Shown here piece by piece: positions 24,501 through 37,832 of a DNA stretch of 64,000 bases. This DNA comes from Ailanthus altissimus (taxonomy: Eukaryota; Streptophyta; Magnoliopsida; Sapindales; Simaroubaceae): assembly GCA_946807835.1 (NCBI GenBank), contig OX327703.1:3293501-3357500 (forward strand), in the 5' to 3' direction. The translations under genes were made by a program, and so were the position numbers. A model generated the notes under the pieces. The model was not told the origin of the DNA. It worked only from the letters and a program-made list of their open reading frames with translations, and did no database searches. Within the stretch, counting starts at the first letter, position 1; the number at the start of each line of letters is the position of its first letter.

Positions 24501-26390
24501 GTCCTCAAGGACCTAGTGCACATAAGGCCGTGTTTCTCTAAGGGGGGAAATTATAACACCCGAGATTTAAGATTCTTAAAGTTATAGAAAACAGAGCCAA
24601 AATGGATAAGGTGAGGGTCAAGTGCCAGAATCCCACATCTCCTGCATAGAAAAAGTTTCTATGCTATATATGTAAAGCCTCATATCAATCACTATGAGGC
24701 CTTTTAGGGGGACCGAAAAACAAAATTGTGTGGGCTGAGGCCTAAAGCGGACTATCATACTGTATGGGAGCGGGTACCTCTAACAATGCGGCTTCAGATA
24801 ATAAATGACTTTACTAGTACTCTTTGATCTACTACGTCAACTCCCCTCATCTATAGGGCTGTTCAAAATCCAATCCAATTCAAACCAAACTAACCCATCC
24901 AGTTTTGATTGAATTCAGAGCTATCGGAATGGATTGGATCTAATCAAAAAACCAAAGAACAGAATCAACTGGATCTGTTGGGGGATTTTTATGTAGAAAT
25001 CCATCAATAACCTCACAGAATTTACTAAGTAATGTATATTCTGTTTTATTTGAATTCTTTTTTAAATTAATCAACTTAAAACTTAAGAGCCTGAAATGTG
25101 AGCCCACAAGTGTTATGGCAAAATCTGCTTAATATCTCAGTAGTAACTCCGTAAATTATATTGATATTCCCTTCTCAGTCTCACTTCCTACAACCACTGC
25201 AGGCATCAACCTCTCACACATGCTCTTTTGGCAAAGTTGCTGCTGGTGACAACCCCTCCCTCAATCTCTCTAGCGGCAGCTGTAGAACTAAGGTATGTTT
25301 GCTCTCTATATATCTGGTTCTTTTGCTAGTGTTATTATGCTTTCTTTGTCTATATCTATTTCATCTATATGCATAAATAAAACAAAAGGATGATGAGAGC
25401 CACAAGGAATCTGAGAAGGTTGGCTTATAGTTTTTAACTTTTGCAACTATAAATTAGTTTTCTCCTAATGAAGGTAGGCATGAACTATTCTCCAAGTAGT
25501 ATATCTTTTGGGAGCCTGCCCTGAATGAGTATAGATTTTAAGCTTGATTGGCATCTATGAGGACAATTTTTTTTTTCAGAGTTTCTTATTCCGTGCTTTT
25601 GGACTCCCTTTCTCTTCTTTTGGATTTAGAGCTTAATACCTTCTTTGACATATACGATCTACTTTGGTTATAATTTGATGTCTATCTATACTATATCTGA
25701 TATTGTTTGCAACAGAAAACAGTTCTTGCATTGGAAATAAATGATGACGGAGCCCAGCAGAAAGCCTTCCGCATAGTCTCTCAATTTAGAGGTATTAAGT
25801 TTAACTTTCTTTCTTACTGTTACTTAGGCTGCTGAAAAATTGATGGACTGCAACTTTTGCTCTGTTTGTTCTTTTTTGTCCCCCCCAAAGAAGAACAAAA
25901 ATTGTGCTGCCGATTCATGGATAGGTTAAAAGGGAAATATGAGATTTTTCTAGTGACTGTGTATTAGGAAGGACAAATGATGGATAAATGTTTTTTTTCA
26001 TTCCATTAAACTATATGTCCTCATCAAACTAACTGCAATTCATCCTAGAGAAGAAATTGAGAAAGTAAACATGGCAATTTGAGTTTTTTTTTGTGAGAAG
26101 CTGTGTACCATAGAAGTTTATGCATTGCAATTTGGTTTAACCTCGCAGGGATTAGTGGTATCTCATTTAACAAGGACAAACAAATGACTATTAAAGGAGA
26201 CATTGATGCAATATCTATAGTGACAGAACTGCAGAAGCTATGTGTCACAGAGCTAGTCTATTTTGGGGCAGCTGAGGAGGAGGGAGATCATAATACAGAA
26301 GAGCCCAACAAGGCAAATAAGAAGAAGACAAATGTAGTTCAGTTTGTTAGTCGCAAATCAAAGAAATTTGCACGATTTTTATCCTTTTAA
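21589..26390 (+). CDS. TIR-CC-linker-HMA protein, gene 2
   Basis: Tandem paralogue of gene 1. Exons 21589-22193, 22385-22820, 23486-23605, 25179-25292, 25716-25791 and 26149-26390 join in frame to 530 aa. The TIR part again has a doubled first motif (FRGEDTRDNIISRL, then [14 protein letters not shown]), SEDYVSS and CLLEL with the catalytic-type Glu. The coiled coil starts at an internal ATG (22455) and carries FIDELI. Two Ser/Pro linker exons of 40 and 38 aa follow. The HMA reads LEINDDGAQQKAF where metal binders have CxxC, then GDIDAISIVTELQKL; the tail is Lys-rich and ends FLSF without CaaX. No NB-ARC or LRR exon lies between. The HMA intron is only 357 bp, so this copy shows the uninterrupted state. 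Intron 3 holds a TRIM. Confidence 0.87.
23266..23400 (+). pseudogene. intronic relic of CC-NB gene tail, gene 2
   Basis: The same relic as in gene 1, more decayed: phrases for SVVMTEPQ and KDEMAFNLS are present with stops between them. It lies between the CC exon and the first linker exon. It supports loss of the NB part before the tandem duplication. Confidence 0.5.
24136..24775 (+). mobile_element. TRIM-like element in intron 3 of gene 2
   Basis: Two direct repeats begin TGTAACACTTGAG (24136) and TATAACACCCGAG (24552) and both end in GGGAGCGGGT. The first ends CATTACA at 24381 and is followed by AATGGTATTAGAG, a Met-tRNA type primer-binding site. The second is preceded by the purine tract AAGGGGGGAAAT. 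The internal part has no retroelement genes. The last bases of the right repeat and adjoining intron are lost. Gene 1 lacks this insertion. Confidence 0.75.
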
Positions 26391-28080
26391 TACTTTGGTA
26401 AATAACAAGGATTACGTGTAAATTATCTATGTTTTCTGAGATAGCATAGGCGTATGGTGGTGCTGAGATGTATGGATTCCGGGTGCTTGGTGATGGTAGA
26501 GCTGCACTGCATGATCTGCTGAACGACTTTTCTATTTGCTTTCGCAGAAGAATGCGACTGATCCCATCCCAGAATGTAAAGGTACTGTGCATAGATGATA
26601 CTTGATAGTCCCACGTTATCCTTTGTTTACGAGGGTATTATATAAATTAATTTCAATTTTTTAATTATATATTTCAAATTTTGTGTTAAACATTTCAAGT
26701 TAAAGGTTAAATTTTATTTTATTTTTTTTAAAAAAAAAGGGTGCTGGACGTTTTAAATTTTGTCTTACAAAACATGGATATGTGTAGCCTATAGGAGTTT
26801 AGTCTGTTTATGATATTTAGGCTTAATGTGTGTTATAATTTTAAGCTAAAGGGGATGGATCGGTGGCCCCTAGTATTACACAAATTCTTTATGTATCCTT
26901 TTGCTCTTGGATTAGAAGTTGAATAATGGTATGTTACGCTTTTTAAATGTTTTCTTAAAATATTTATTTCAAATGATGAATTGAGTAAATAATTGTTGAA
27001 AATAGTATAATAAATAATTTTAAAAATTGTATTATTTTACTTCTCAATTATTTAATTTAAAATAAAAATTTTAAAATAACATTTAAAAAAGTAACATTAC
27101 TCTTAAAAGTTTATTAACAGTAAACATTACGAGAATAATGTTACATTTTTTTAAAGAGTAATGTAAGTATTTTGAAATTGTATTTTAAAAGTGATGTGTT
27201 AAATAAATATTAGGTAAAATAAATAATTTTAAAATTTATATTATTTTATTATTTAATATTTGTTTGACACATTACTTTTGTTATATAATTTGGAATAAAA
27301 TTTTAGGATGTTTAGCATTATTTTTTTTAAATGATGTTTTAAAAAATTTTATTTTAAATGACGTGTCAAATAATTATTAAGTAGTAAAATAATATAATAG
27401 ATCATTTTAAAAGTTGTATTATTTTATTACTTAATGATTACTTAATAAATTATTTTATGATAAAAATTTTAAAATACTATTTAAAAAGTGTAGCATTACT
27501 TTTAATATAAAAAAAATAGATAATAAAATAGATGATATGAATGTTTACTATTAATTAGATATTAATGTTTTTTTTTTCCTCTTCTCTTCTTCTAATTCTT
27601 CTCCATCATGTTTGCTTCTCTCTTCAATTCACTTTTCAATTTTCATTTTCTCTTTTATGTTTTCTCTTCATCTATTGCAAATAAAAAAAATGAAAAGAAA
27701 GAAGCATCTTAATTCTGAAAAAGAATTAAAAGAAAAAATTTCTAACAAAAAAAATTCTCGCTTAATTGTTTTACTGGATAATAGAAGTTGCAGTCTTATA
27801 GGAGGGGAAAAAATTCTCAATACCTTAATCATTGTACTTTTGGGGCAATGTTTGAAATTTAAGAGAAGTTTAGTCAATTTGTAATAAATTTTGTTCACAT
27901 ATCATGTAATCATGAGGCTCATTAAATAGCCAAATTTGTTTAACTAATAATGAGTTTGCTATTTATTATTTTATTTTAAACAATTGAAAAGTAGTGTTTA
28001 GTATTGTGAACTCATTAACCATTCTTACTATTGAATCCAATAACATTAATAGTAGAAAATTTAGATAAAAATTTGAAATT
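26391..28080. other. AT-rich spacer with fold-back repeats
   Basis: After the 3' flank of gene 2 the sequence is very AT-rich. Several imperfect palindromes occur between 26940 and 27500; one (about 27186-27283) pairs AAAAGTGATGTGT with ACACATTACTTTT across a TA-rich middle. Related word patterns recur at 53840-54200, so this may be a MITE-like family. No gene is supported; the frame at 27612-27884 has low-complexity composition. Confidence 0.45.
26940..27500. repeat. cluster of AT-rich fold-back repeats
   Basis: At least three imperfect palindromes of about 100 bp follow one another, with repeated words TATTATTTTATTACTTAAT and complements. They could be MITE copies or simple AT-rich hairpins; no terminal repeats with clear target duplications were seen. 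Confidence 0.4.
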
Positions 28081-31000
28081 TGTTATGAAATAATGGACTT
28101 CCACCAAAATCTTTTGTATAAAAATCAAGTTATTCCTTATTTGGAAGACCAACAACGTTAAAGGGCAAAATTTGCTTTTGATTTGATTGCAATACAACTA
28201 TACAAGTTGTCTTCCATTCGCCAAAATTTGTCTTTACAACTATTCATTTTGAAATACAAATAGACAATTTTGCTTTCCTCTACCATTACCATGCATTCTC
28301 TTAATGCTTGACACCCAGTACTGTAAATGGTCATTGCCTTGCTATAAATAGCAAATCCCCCTTTTAACTGTGAGATACAATTTTAGTGCATGAAAATTTC
28401 ACTCTTAATATTATACAAGTTTCTCTATTTTGATTCAATTATATTATTATTTTAAATTTTCAACATGTTATAGGCACGAAAATTTTATTTTACAAAATAT
28501 CATATTTATTCCTATATTTTCATACAACTATCGATATGAGTATGCTATACAAATTATCTTCCATATGCTAAAATTTGATTTTACAATTAAAAATATTAGT
28601 ATTAATATTTTTAAAGTATGGTTTAATTATAATAATGCTCACAAATTTAAAAAATTGATGTTAATTCTCAATTGTTTTACAAAATATGAACGAATACCAA
28701 CTGTTAAATTAATAAATTCAATCTTAATCAATATTAAATAACTATTTTTTTTACACATTATACGAGACTGAAATGACATGATAATTGTATAAATTATAAA
28801 ATTTTGACATTTAAATATAATAAAATAATAATAATGAAATAAAATATTTATAAAAAATTAAAAATCTTTAAAAAATAAATTAGAAAAATAATAAAAAATT
28901 TAAAATAATTAATTAATTAAAATTAATTTGAACCAAGCAACCAAATGGCCACTTGGAAAAACAGCCTTATGGCCATTGGAATAGACGACCATTTTAGTTA
29001 TTAGAATAGACAACCATTTTTGCCATTGAATCAAGTGGCCCTATGACTGCTAGTGCAAGTGGGAACCAGGCAGCCATTTGGCCATCAATCCACCCAGGTA
29101 TTTTGGTAGATTGTATTTTATTATTTTATTATTATATTATTATTTTTTGTGAATTTAAATGTTTAAAGTGTAAAAAAATATGATTATCTTTGGATCTGTT
29201 AATTTTGACAGCAGATCACTGACAATTAGGCATTCATGCATATTTTGCAAAAAATTAAATGTTAATATCAATTTTTTAAATTTGATAAGTATTATTGTAG
29301 TTATGCTATACTTCACGGGTATTGATAATATATCGCTTATAACTATTCATTTTGAAATGCAAATATACACTTTTGCTTTCCATTAATATGCATTCTCTTA
29401 ATGCTTCACACTTGGTATTGTAAATGGTCATTGGATTGCTATAAATAACAACCCATTGTAAATGATTTTAACATCATACAAGTCCCTCTATTTTGATTCA
29501 ATTACATTATTACTTTAAAATTTTAACACATTATCAATATGAAAATTGTACTTTAAGAAGTATCCCATCCACCTTTATACTCCCATACAACTATTATTAT
29601 GAGTATGCTATGTGGTTATAATTAAATTAGATCCTCCACACTATAAAATAAGATTTAGTTTTATATGCTTATTATATTGTTGTAGCATCCTATTTTTTCT
29701 TAATTTGCATCCTAAAGACAAAGAAGAAGAAATATAGAATATTAAAGTTCAAACCTTGAAGAATTATTTAGAAGTTGAAGGCTATATCAAGATGTCTAAT
29801 CTCACAAGGCTTGAGTTCAATAACTTGGGTATCTCAAGTGAGAACTATTTATCCTGAATCCTAGATATTGAAAATTCACATAGATGTTAAAGGCCTTAGT
29901 GAAACAATTAAGATTAGAAATAATTCATCTTTATAGAGTCACAATCAAGCTATGATTTTCCTTTGTCACAATCTTCATCAAACTTTGAAAATGGAATATC
30001 TCATTACAAAGGACTCATATGTCCTTTGAAACAACTTGAATAAATGATTTAGCCACTTAAAATCAGTGATATTGTCATATGTTTGTAATGAGTAGATGCA
30101 TTTATAGTAGGATTTCAAGTCAATCAACGAATAAAATTCTATAATATTCATAATTGCTTTATAATTAACATTATGTGGAGAAAAAGTAACAATAAAGACA
30201 TGCTAGATAAAATATAACCTTTCATGTCTGAAATATGGTTTTACAATAGCAATCTCGAGCACGTGAATATAAAAAATATTATGATAAGATATCATATCTT
30301 CTTATTACCGAAAAGAATAATGAGATTTTATATGAAGAATCATGAATCTCATTCTACTGATGTTGCACTAATATTTGAAGCAATATTATCTCTTAGAATT
30401 ATGAAGCAATTGTTGCTTCACACACACTGTCATGGTAGTAATCACTGGCATTTTGTCATGGTTGTAGACGTGGTTGAGGTTAAGGTCGTAATAAAAGAAA
30501 ATAAGAAAAAGAATTAAAAGATAAAGACACTTGTCTTTAATGTGAAACAAATGGCCATTTTTGGCATGCATGTCATATGCCCAAACACCTAGCTAATTTG
30601 TATAGGCATTTTTAAAATAAAAGGGAAAGAAAAGGGCTATTTTTAGCATGCTTATCATATGTCCATATCTCGACGTCTTAGACTTTTTTGGAGATACCAA
30701 TTCAAAGAATGATCACTTAGTTGGTGATAGGAATACCTAAACAAGTTTTAACTACTATTTTTTTTTGCATAATGTGAATACTTATTTTTATCTTGATAAC
30801 TAATATTTTTCTTCTCTTCATGAAGGATATGCATTTAAATAGTGAATTATATGTCCCTAAGAAATAATAAGAGATATGTCTAGCAAATAGTGTGACAACA
30901 TAGACAAGCCTTCAATATAAGAAGTGTTTCTCGAATTTGACATTAGTCAAAGCGAAAGTGAATATTATATCAAGCTTCATAAACTTGATTGAAAGTTTCG

Positions 31001-34000
31001 AATGAGCTATGATCTTCTCAACAAACGGCACAAAATTATACATCCATGATGTCTTATATTCACCTAGATCAATGAGATCCTTTTAACTTCAAAGATATTC
31101 GTTGTATATGTAGAAACTACCAATGAGAATAACATAAAAATATCGACATTACTTCTGAAGTCTTTAGTCAGAAGCAAATATTGAAAAATAATTTACTTTC
31201 CTATTTAGCTTGTATTATATAATGATAAGGGTATTCAAGAGATACACAATTATAAACGAGAAGCTAAAAGATCCAAAGACTTTTATACTTTGGTATGACC
31301 ATCTTGACCAAGCTTGATCAATAATAATGCGAAGAATTATTAAAAATTATCATAGGCATGTATTGAACGATTTGAAAATTCTTTTATCCAATGAGAATAT
31401 TTACACTACTTGTTCATGTGGTAAATTAGTGATTAAACTATCTCCTTTTAAAATTAATTTTGAATTTCCATAATTCTTGAAAAAATTTAGGAGATATTTA
31501 CAAATCCATTCACTTGTTAAGTGGACCATTTTGCTACTTTATGGTTCTTATAGATGCATTTATACGATGGTTACATGTTAGTTTGCTATCTATAGATAAT
31601 CTCGCATTTGCTAGATTTTTGGCTCAGATAATTAAATTACATGCGCAGTTTTAAAATTACCCAAAATGCTAGTGAGTTCACTTCCAAGACCTTCAATAAC
31701 TACTGCATGTCAGTGGGGATTGTTGGAGAACATCCATTATAACACATTCATACATAGAATGAGTTAACGGAAACATTTATTAAGAGACTCCAGGTGATGG
31801 CAATAGCTTTATAGCTACACACTCAATTACTTACTTTAGCATAGAGGCATGCAATTTTACGTGTTGTTGCATTCTATGCCTGAGACCAACTAGTGGTCAT
31901 TAATATTCCCTATTGTAACTAATGTTTGGTCATTGGTATGATATATCCTATCTATGTACTTTTAGTTGAGTTGTACAAATTCCAAATGCCCCCTTATAGT
32001 GCACCAAGATGAGACCTTAATGTTATTTGAAAATTTATGTAGGTTTCAACCCATCATCTATTATTAGGTATTTAGAACCCTTAACTAGTGATCTATTTAC
32101 TTCACATCTTATATGTAATTATTTTAATGAGATGAAACTTCCTTTGTTAGGAGTGAAAAAATCACCTTCAAAAAATAGGCATAAATTATATTAGAAAATG
32201 GCTCATATATCTTATCTAGATCCTTACATCACACAAAGTAAAAATAAAGTGTGAATGATAGTTTATTTGTAGCAAATTACAAATCAATTGTCTGATGCAT
32301 TTACAGATGCATCAAAAGGAACTAAGTTATATGTATTAGCTACCAATGTACCAACATAAGTAATCGTTCTTGAAGAAAAACCTAGTGAAAAAGCAGCTGA
32401 GGAAATATTTGTTGCACACTAAAAGTATAGCAATCCACTTGGTTCAAAAGATTATATTCCGCAAAGAAGAAAAATGTAGAATCAAGATCCTAATAGAAAT
32501 GATTCTCGAGTTATAATTAAAAATACTTCTGAAGAATGTAATGAGCATGATACAATGAGAGCCCCCAAAAAAGCTAGAAATAAAGAAACAATCATCGATG
32601 GTACGCTTGCATTTGTGATAGTTATTGATATCATAAATGATGATTTTAAACTATTTTCTATTGATGAATATAAATTGAAGCATGATTAATTAGAATAGAA
32701 AAAGGTAATTCAAGTAGAATTGGCTTTTTTAGCCAAATGTAAAGTATTTAGACTTGTGGTCTAAATACTATTGAGTGTCAAACCCTTAGGGTACAAATGA
32801 ATTTTTGTAAGAAAACGTAATAAGAAAAATAAAATTTGTGAGATATAAAACTAAACATGTTGCTTAAAGCTTCTCATAAAGATTTGGTATTGATTATAAA
32901 GAGACTTATTCTCTTGTAATGGATGTTATTATGTTTTGATTATTGATCAGTTTAAATTTTTTTTTTTAAAAAAGGCTTAATATGCATTTTCTAGATGCGG
33001 TGACAAATTTTTTTAATATATAAGTCACTTGATACTAATATTTATAAGAAAATCTCTAAAGGATTTGGAATGCCTAAAGCATTTCAACTAGCACATGGTA
33101 ACTTATATTCTATAAAATTAAATAAATCTCTATATGGGTTGAAGTAATATGGACATGTGGTATAATCTTCCTAAATACTAATGACCCCATTTGCCTGTGT
33201 ATTCATCAAGAAGTCAAGATCTGAAATTTTCATTATAGCAATTTATGTTGATGACATGAATTTAATAAAAAAATTGTTGAATATTTAAGTAATAAATTTG
33301 AGATGAAAGATTTGGATAAAACTAAATATTATCTTATGTTTTAGATTGTGCACAATTCAAATGGAATTTTGTCCATCAAATAAATTAGGTTAAGAAAGCT
33401 TTGAAATATTTTAATATGGATAAAGCTTTTTTATTGAGTACCTTAATAGTTGTTTGGTCTCTTGATCCTAAAAAAGATCTATTTCATCCTAAAGAATGAG
33501 ATGAACATGTACTTAGTCCAGAAGTATCTTAGTTAAGTGTGATTAATGCTTTATTATGTCTAGTATAATGCACTAAATCAGATATTGCATTCTTAATAAA
33601 TTTATTGGCAAAGTTCAGTTTAAAACCAACAATAAGACATTGTAATGGTGTTAAGCATTTCATTATTATTATTATTAGTTTTGTGAAATAATGGATTTGG
33701 CATTTGGGATTATATCATTGTAACAAACTAATACAAAATTTAGATTTTGTTAGTTATGCTAATGCAAGTTATTTATTTGATCATTAGAAAGCTCACTCGT
33801 AAACGAGAAATGTCTTTACTTATAATAGCACAATAATTTTATGGAGATCTTATAAACATATTATTGTTACCACATCCTCTAACCACTTTAAAATCTTGCA
33901 TTATATAAAACAAGCAAAGAATATGTATGGTTATAGTGCATATTCAAAATATATATACATTATTTTTTTATTATAAATAACTCGAGAATTATATATAAAG

Positions 34001-34935
34001 ATGATGCTATTTGCATTGTCCAAATAGAAGGAGCATACATTAAAATAGATGGAACTAAAAATATATTACAAAAGTTTTTCACACTCGTGAATTGTAAGAA
34101 GACAAAAAAATTAATTTTAAATAGATATACAACATTGATAATTTTATAAATTTATTTACTAAAATTTTACCTACATCCACTCTTAAAAAGATGATACACG
34201 GTATTGATGTGCATCATCTCAATATTCTAATAAATTGACACATGTTTTAAGAGGAAGCTTTAATTAAGAGTAGTGACTCTTGGGACAAGAACTTAAGAAA
34301 CAATACATGATATATGTGCAATAAATTCTTTTTCCCTTTAACTAGATTTTGTCGCACTAAATTTGACTGATAAAGGGTTTTCAACGAAATTATTGTACCT
34401 CCAACACAATTTTGTAATTCATCATTTAATTGTATTTTAATGCTTGGGTTTTTTTTATCCCACTATTTTTTTTCTTAACAAAAGATAAATGCAATTATTC
34501 AAAAGTGATAGATATCTAAAAAGGAATATTGTAAAATAATGGATTCCCACCTCAAGATTTTTAACATAAGCCTTTGTATAAAAATATACTTTTTTTTCTT
34601 TTTCTTCTTTTTTTTTTAAGAAACCAATCTATTCCTTTTTTATAAGACCAACAAGGTTAAAAGGCAAACTTTGCCTCTGATCTTGATTTCAACACAAGTT
34701 GTCTTCCATCGTCCAGAATTTATCCTCTCAACTATGCATTTTGAAATGCATATAAAACTTTTTGCTTTCCATTACCATGCATTCTCTTAAAGCTTGACCC
34801 TTGACATTGTAAATGGCCATTGGCAACCCCACTTGTAACCGTGGAATACAATTTTAGTGGATGAAAATTTCTCTCTTAATACCATACAAGTCCCTCTATT
34901 TTGACTTAATTACATTATACTTTAAATTTTCAACA
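28081..34935 (+). mobile_element. decayed Ty1/copia retrotransposon
   Basis: The LTRs are 28081-28465 and 34527-34935. They begin TGTTATGAAATAATGG and TATTGTAAAATAATGG, both end TTTTCAACA, and are flanked by AAATT and AAGTT. A purine tract precedes the right LTR. About 300 bp spanning the LTR 3' part and internal start (28230-28600) are repeated at 29330-29620. Inside are a CCHC-type knuckle (about 30535-30590), a GAG-pre-integrase segment (about 31280-31440), integrase-like sequence (31450-32100), reverse transcriptase (32750-33300) and RNase H with YANASYLFDH and TSSNH words (33750-33900). Stops interrupt every frame, so it is inactive. Confidence 0.85.
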
Positions 34936-35529
34936 AAGTTAATATGTTTTGACACATTAAGTAATATATCTTTCAAATTTTAAATAGCCTAAGAAATAGT
35001 AACAATCAACTTGAGGGTGAATTAGAGTTCTTAAAATTAGAATCGACAAAATATTGGATATTTAAGTCAAGCTCCCTTGTAAGAATAAGACACATTTGAA
35101 GACCATACAACAATATTTCCTATCGTGTAGCCAAATTCGTCTTTAGCAAAAATAATCCATTTGACTAGAAGATTTTACAAATGGGAAATAACGGTTGAAC
35201 TCTTAAAGTTTGGTTAAAAAGATATTTACATTTTTATAAGTTCAAAAATATTCAACGAGACTATTGTTTATAGTGAATTCCATTGTATGAACAACTCCAT
35301 TTACATTTTTCAACAACGCTCGATTCATAATCGTATTTATTTAATAGATAAAATTTACCAACAAAAGAAGATTCTGTAAAGTATTTTAAAATTATTAAAG
35401 TTCAAATCTCTTTTTAGTCAAAAACTTGGCATCTGGCTTTTTTTCTTTTACAAAAGATATAATAAAACTTCTCTAGTCAAAAGAAAAAGAAGGAAAAAAA
35501 TAATAATAATAGAAAGCTCTTCTCATGTG
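34936..35529. other. no recognisable gene
   Basis: AT-rich spacer between the copia element and the LINE fragment; no feature seen. Confidence 0.4.
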
Positions 35530-37345
35530 GAGCCTTTTGCCTAAAGCGCCCATTTAACAGACTTTTAAGAGTAGTATTACTTAAAGCTGTGATTCAATCT
35601 ATTTCTATTTATTCTATGAGTTTGTTTCATCTACCAAAGGCTTTGATTGATGATCTTCATCACCTTAGTGCTCGGTTCTGGTGGGATAATTCTGATGAAA
35701 GACAAAAATTACACTGGTGTAAGTGGGATTTCCTTTGTAAGCATAAGAATGAGGGTGGCTTAGGTTTTTAGAAGCTGGATGTGTTTAACCAATTGGTGTT
35801 AGCAAAATAATGCTGGAGATCGCTACACCTCCCGAATTCCTTGGTTGCAAGGGTGTTGCAGAGCCGTTATTATCGAGATGGAGATTTTTTACATGCTAAG
35901 GTTAAAGCATCTTCTTCGTGTCTGTGGAAAAGTCTCTTGTGGGGTCGTGAGTTGTTTGAACTTGGATTGCGATGGAGGGTTAGTCATTCCTCTAAGGTTT
36001 CGGTGTACTATGATCGTTGGCTTCTGCGTCCACTTTCGTTTCGACTTTTATTTCCCCATAAACTCTTGGAGACAACTACAATGGCAAATCTACTAAATGT
36101 TGTGAGAGATTGGAATATACCCTTGATTCAACAATGCTTTGATAAGGATGAGATAGAAGCTCTTTTAGGTATTCCGCTTCACGAGGCAGTAGATGTAGAT
36201 AAGTTGATTTGGCATTTTGACAAAGGGCAGTACACGGTTAAGAGTGGTTACATGTTGGCTACACAAGGAAGTTCTCCTTTATCCTCTTCGGATGCATCAG
36301 GTTTGAGAGATTAGTGGAAGATTATTTGGAAGCTTCATATTCCTACAAAAGTAAAAATATTCTTATAGAGGGCTTCCCAAAACTGGCTTCCCACCTTTGC
36401 TAATCTTTGGAGACCTGGTATGCAAATTTTAGATGCATGTCCTTAATGCCATCAATGCCAAGAATCAACGGTGACATGCATTGTGGCTTTGCAAATCCTT
36501 AAAGGAGATCAGAGTCTCTTATCCCTTGATGCACGATGTGTGCTTTACTGAATCCAGTTCTTTTGTTGAGTTTGCTTTGACATATATACAAAGGCTTAAT
36601 ATGCCAAAATTGGAGAGATAGGCAATCCTAGTTTGGAGAATATGGTTTCGACGAAATCATTATCTTCACAATAAAGTCTTACTTACTGCTGTTAATGTTT
36701 TGGGATGGACTGATGCTTATCTTGAGGACTTCCAAACAGCCAACAATGTGTCAATCTTCTATTCTCAAGAGTAAATGTATCATGGTGACTGCCAAACTCT
36801 CCCTCTTTTAAAATCAACATAAATGTGACTTGTAATCGAGATAAAGGATTTATTAGCTTGGGTAGTGCTATTCAAAACCACTTTTTGGATGTTCTGGTTT
36901 CACTGGCATCTAAACTTCATTCTTATGTTTTAGTGGATACCGCGAAAGCTTTGGCAGCGCTAAGGGGTCTCCAGTTAGCTCGCCAAATTAATTTATAACA
37001 TATTGAACTTGAATTAGATTATTTACCTCTGTTATAAATGTTATCAAGTCTGATGAATGTTCCATTTTTGAGTTAAAACTCTTGATTCAAAATGTTAGTG
37101 AGTCGTTACAATCTTTTCAACAAGCTATTCTAACTCACATTCCTAGGGAGGGTAATAAGCTAGCTCATTGCAAAACTTGTTCTTCCTCTAATTCATAAAA
37201 CAGTTTGGTATGCTTCTATTCCTGCATCTTTACAGAATGTTGTAAAAATGAGACCCATCATTCTCTTGTACAATTTGACTTATGTAACATCCCTTAATCT
37301 AATTTTTTTAATGAATTCTCTTGTTTTTGTCAAAAATAAAAAAGA
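35530..37345 (+). mobile_element. 3' part of a LINE (non-LTR) element
   Basis: Translations give the stretch after LINE reverse transcriptase: SARFWWDNSDERQKLHWCKW, then GGLGF, SLVARVLQSRYY, and further on IWKLHIPTKVKIFL with a zf-RVT-like Cys segment, and an RNase-H-like part near 36850-37200 (LAALRGLQLA). The two open parts, 35589-35771 and 35841-36314, are separated by a stop, and later parts have several stops. The 5' end (ORF1, endonuclease, most RT) is missing, as expected for truncated LINE copies. Confidence 0.85.
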
Positions 37346-37832
37346 ACGGACCTTAAGAGTAAATCGCAAAAAAAAAAACAAAAACATTAAGAGTAGACAC
37401 TATACTTTCCATACAACTTTTTTACCTTGAAAACTGATATAGCACCATGTGCCAGATATCTCACATTAATTTATTTACACACAAGTCTCAGTTATGTCTT
37501 ATCAAAATTATCAACTCAGTCTTTAGAGTTTCAACAAGAGTTACTAACTTCAACAAACACCATCAAGCACATTTTCAGTTCTTAAAAACACTGTTCAAAA
37601 GTCATCTTTATTTTTACATAACACCATTTTCAAATTATATCAAATACACCCTGAGGTTCCTTGACCTTGACTGTGTTGGCTCCTTGACCTTGACTATGTT
37701 GGCCATGAATCAAATTTTTTATAGGGCTTTAGAAGGTAATGTGAAGGTTATAGGATTTGTAGGAGCTAGTCTGCTACATCTTATTCAAACTCTTCCATGA
37801 TCTTTTAATCTGCATTCTTGGGCTTTTCTTTC
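37346..37832. other. 3' flank of CNL-HMA gene, no separate gene
   Basis: Contains a short tandem repeat of TGTTGGCTCCTTGACCTTGAC near 37670-37700. The open frame at 37447-37800 on the plus strand has no domain; the region is more likely 3' flank of the minus-strand gene. Confidence 0.35.

Noticed and set aside
21589..26390. A normal TIR-NBS-LRR gene model
   Set aside because: No NB-ARC motif (P-loop, kinase-2, GLPL, MHD) occurs in any intron or exon between TIR and HMA. The exons found already join in frame.
27612..28741. AT-rich open frames near 27.6-28.7 kb
   Set aside because: Lys/Ile/Asn/Phe-rich composition from AT-rich DNA; the second overlaps the copia LTR.
37447..37800. 117-aa plus-strand frame
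   Set aside because: No domain, low-complexity start, and it overlaps the likely 3' flank of the minus-strand CNL-HMA gene.
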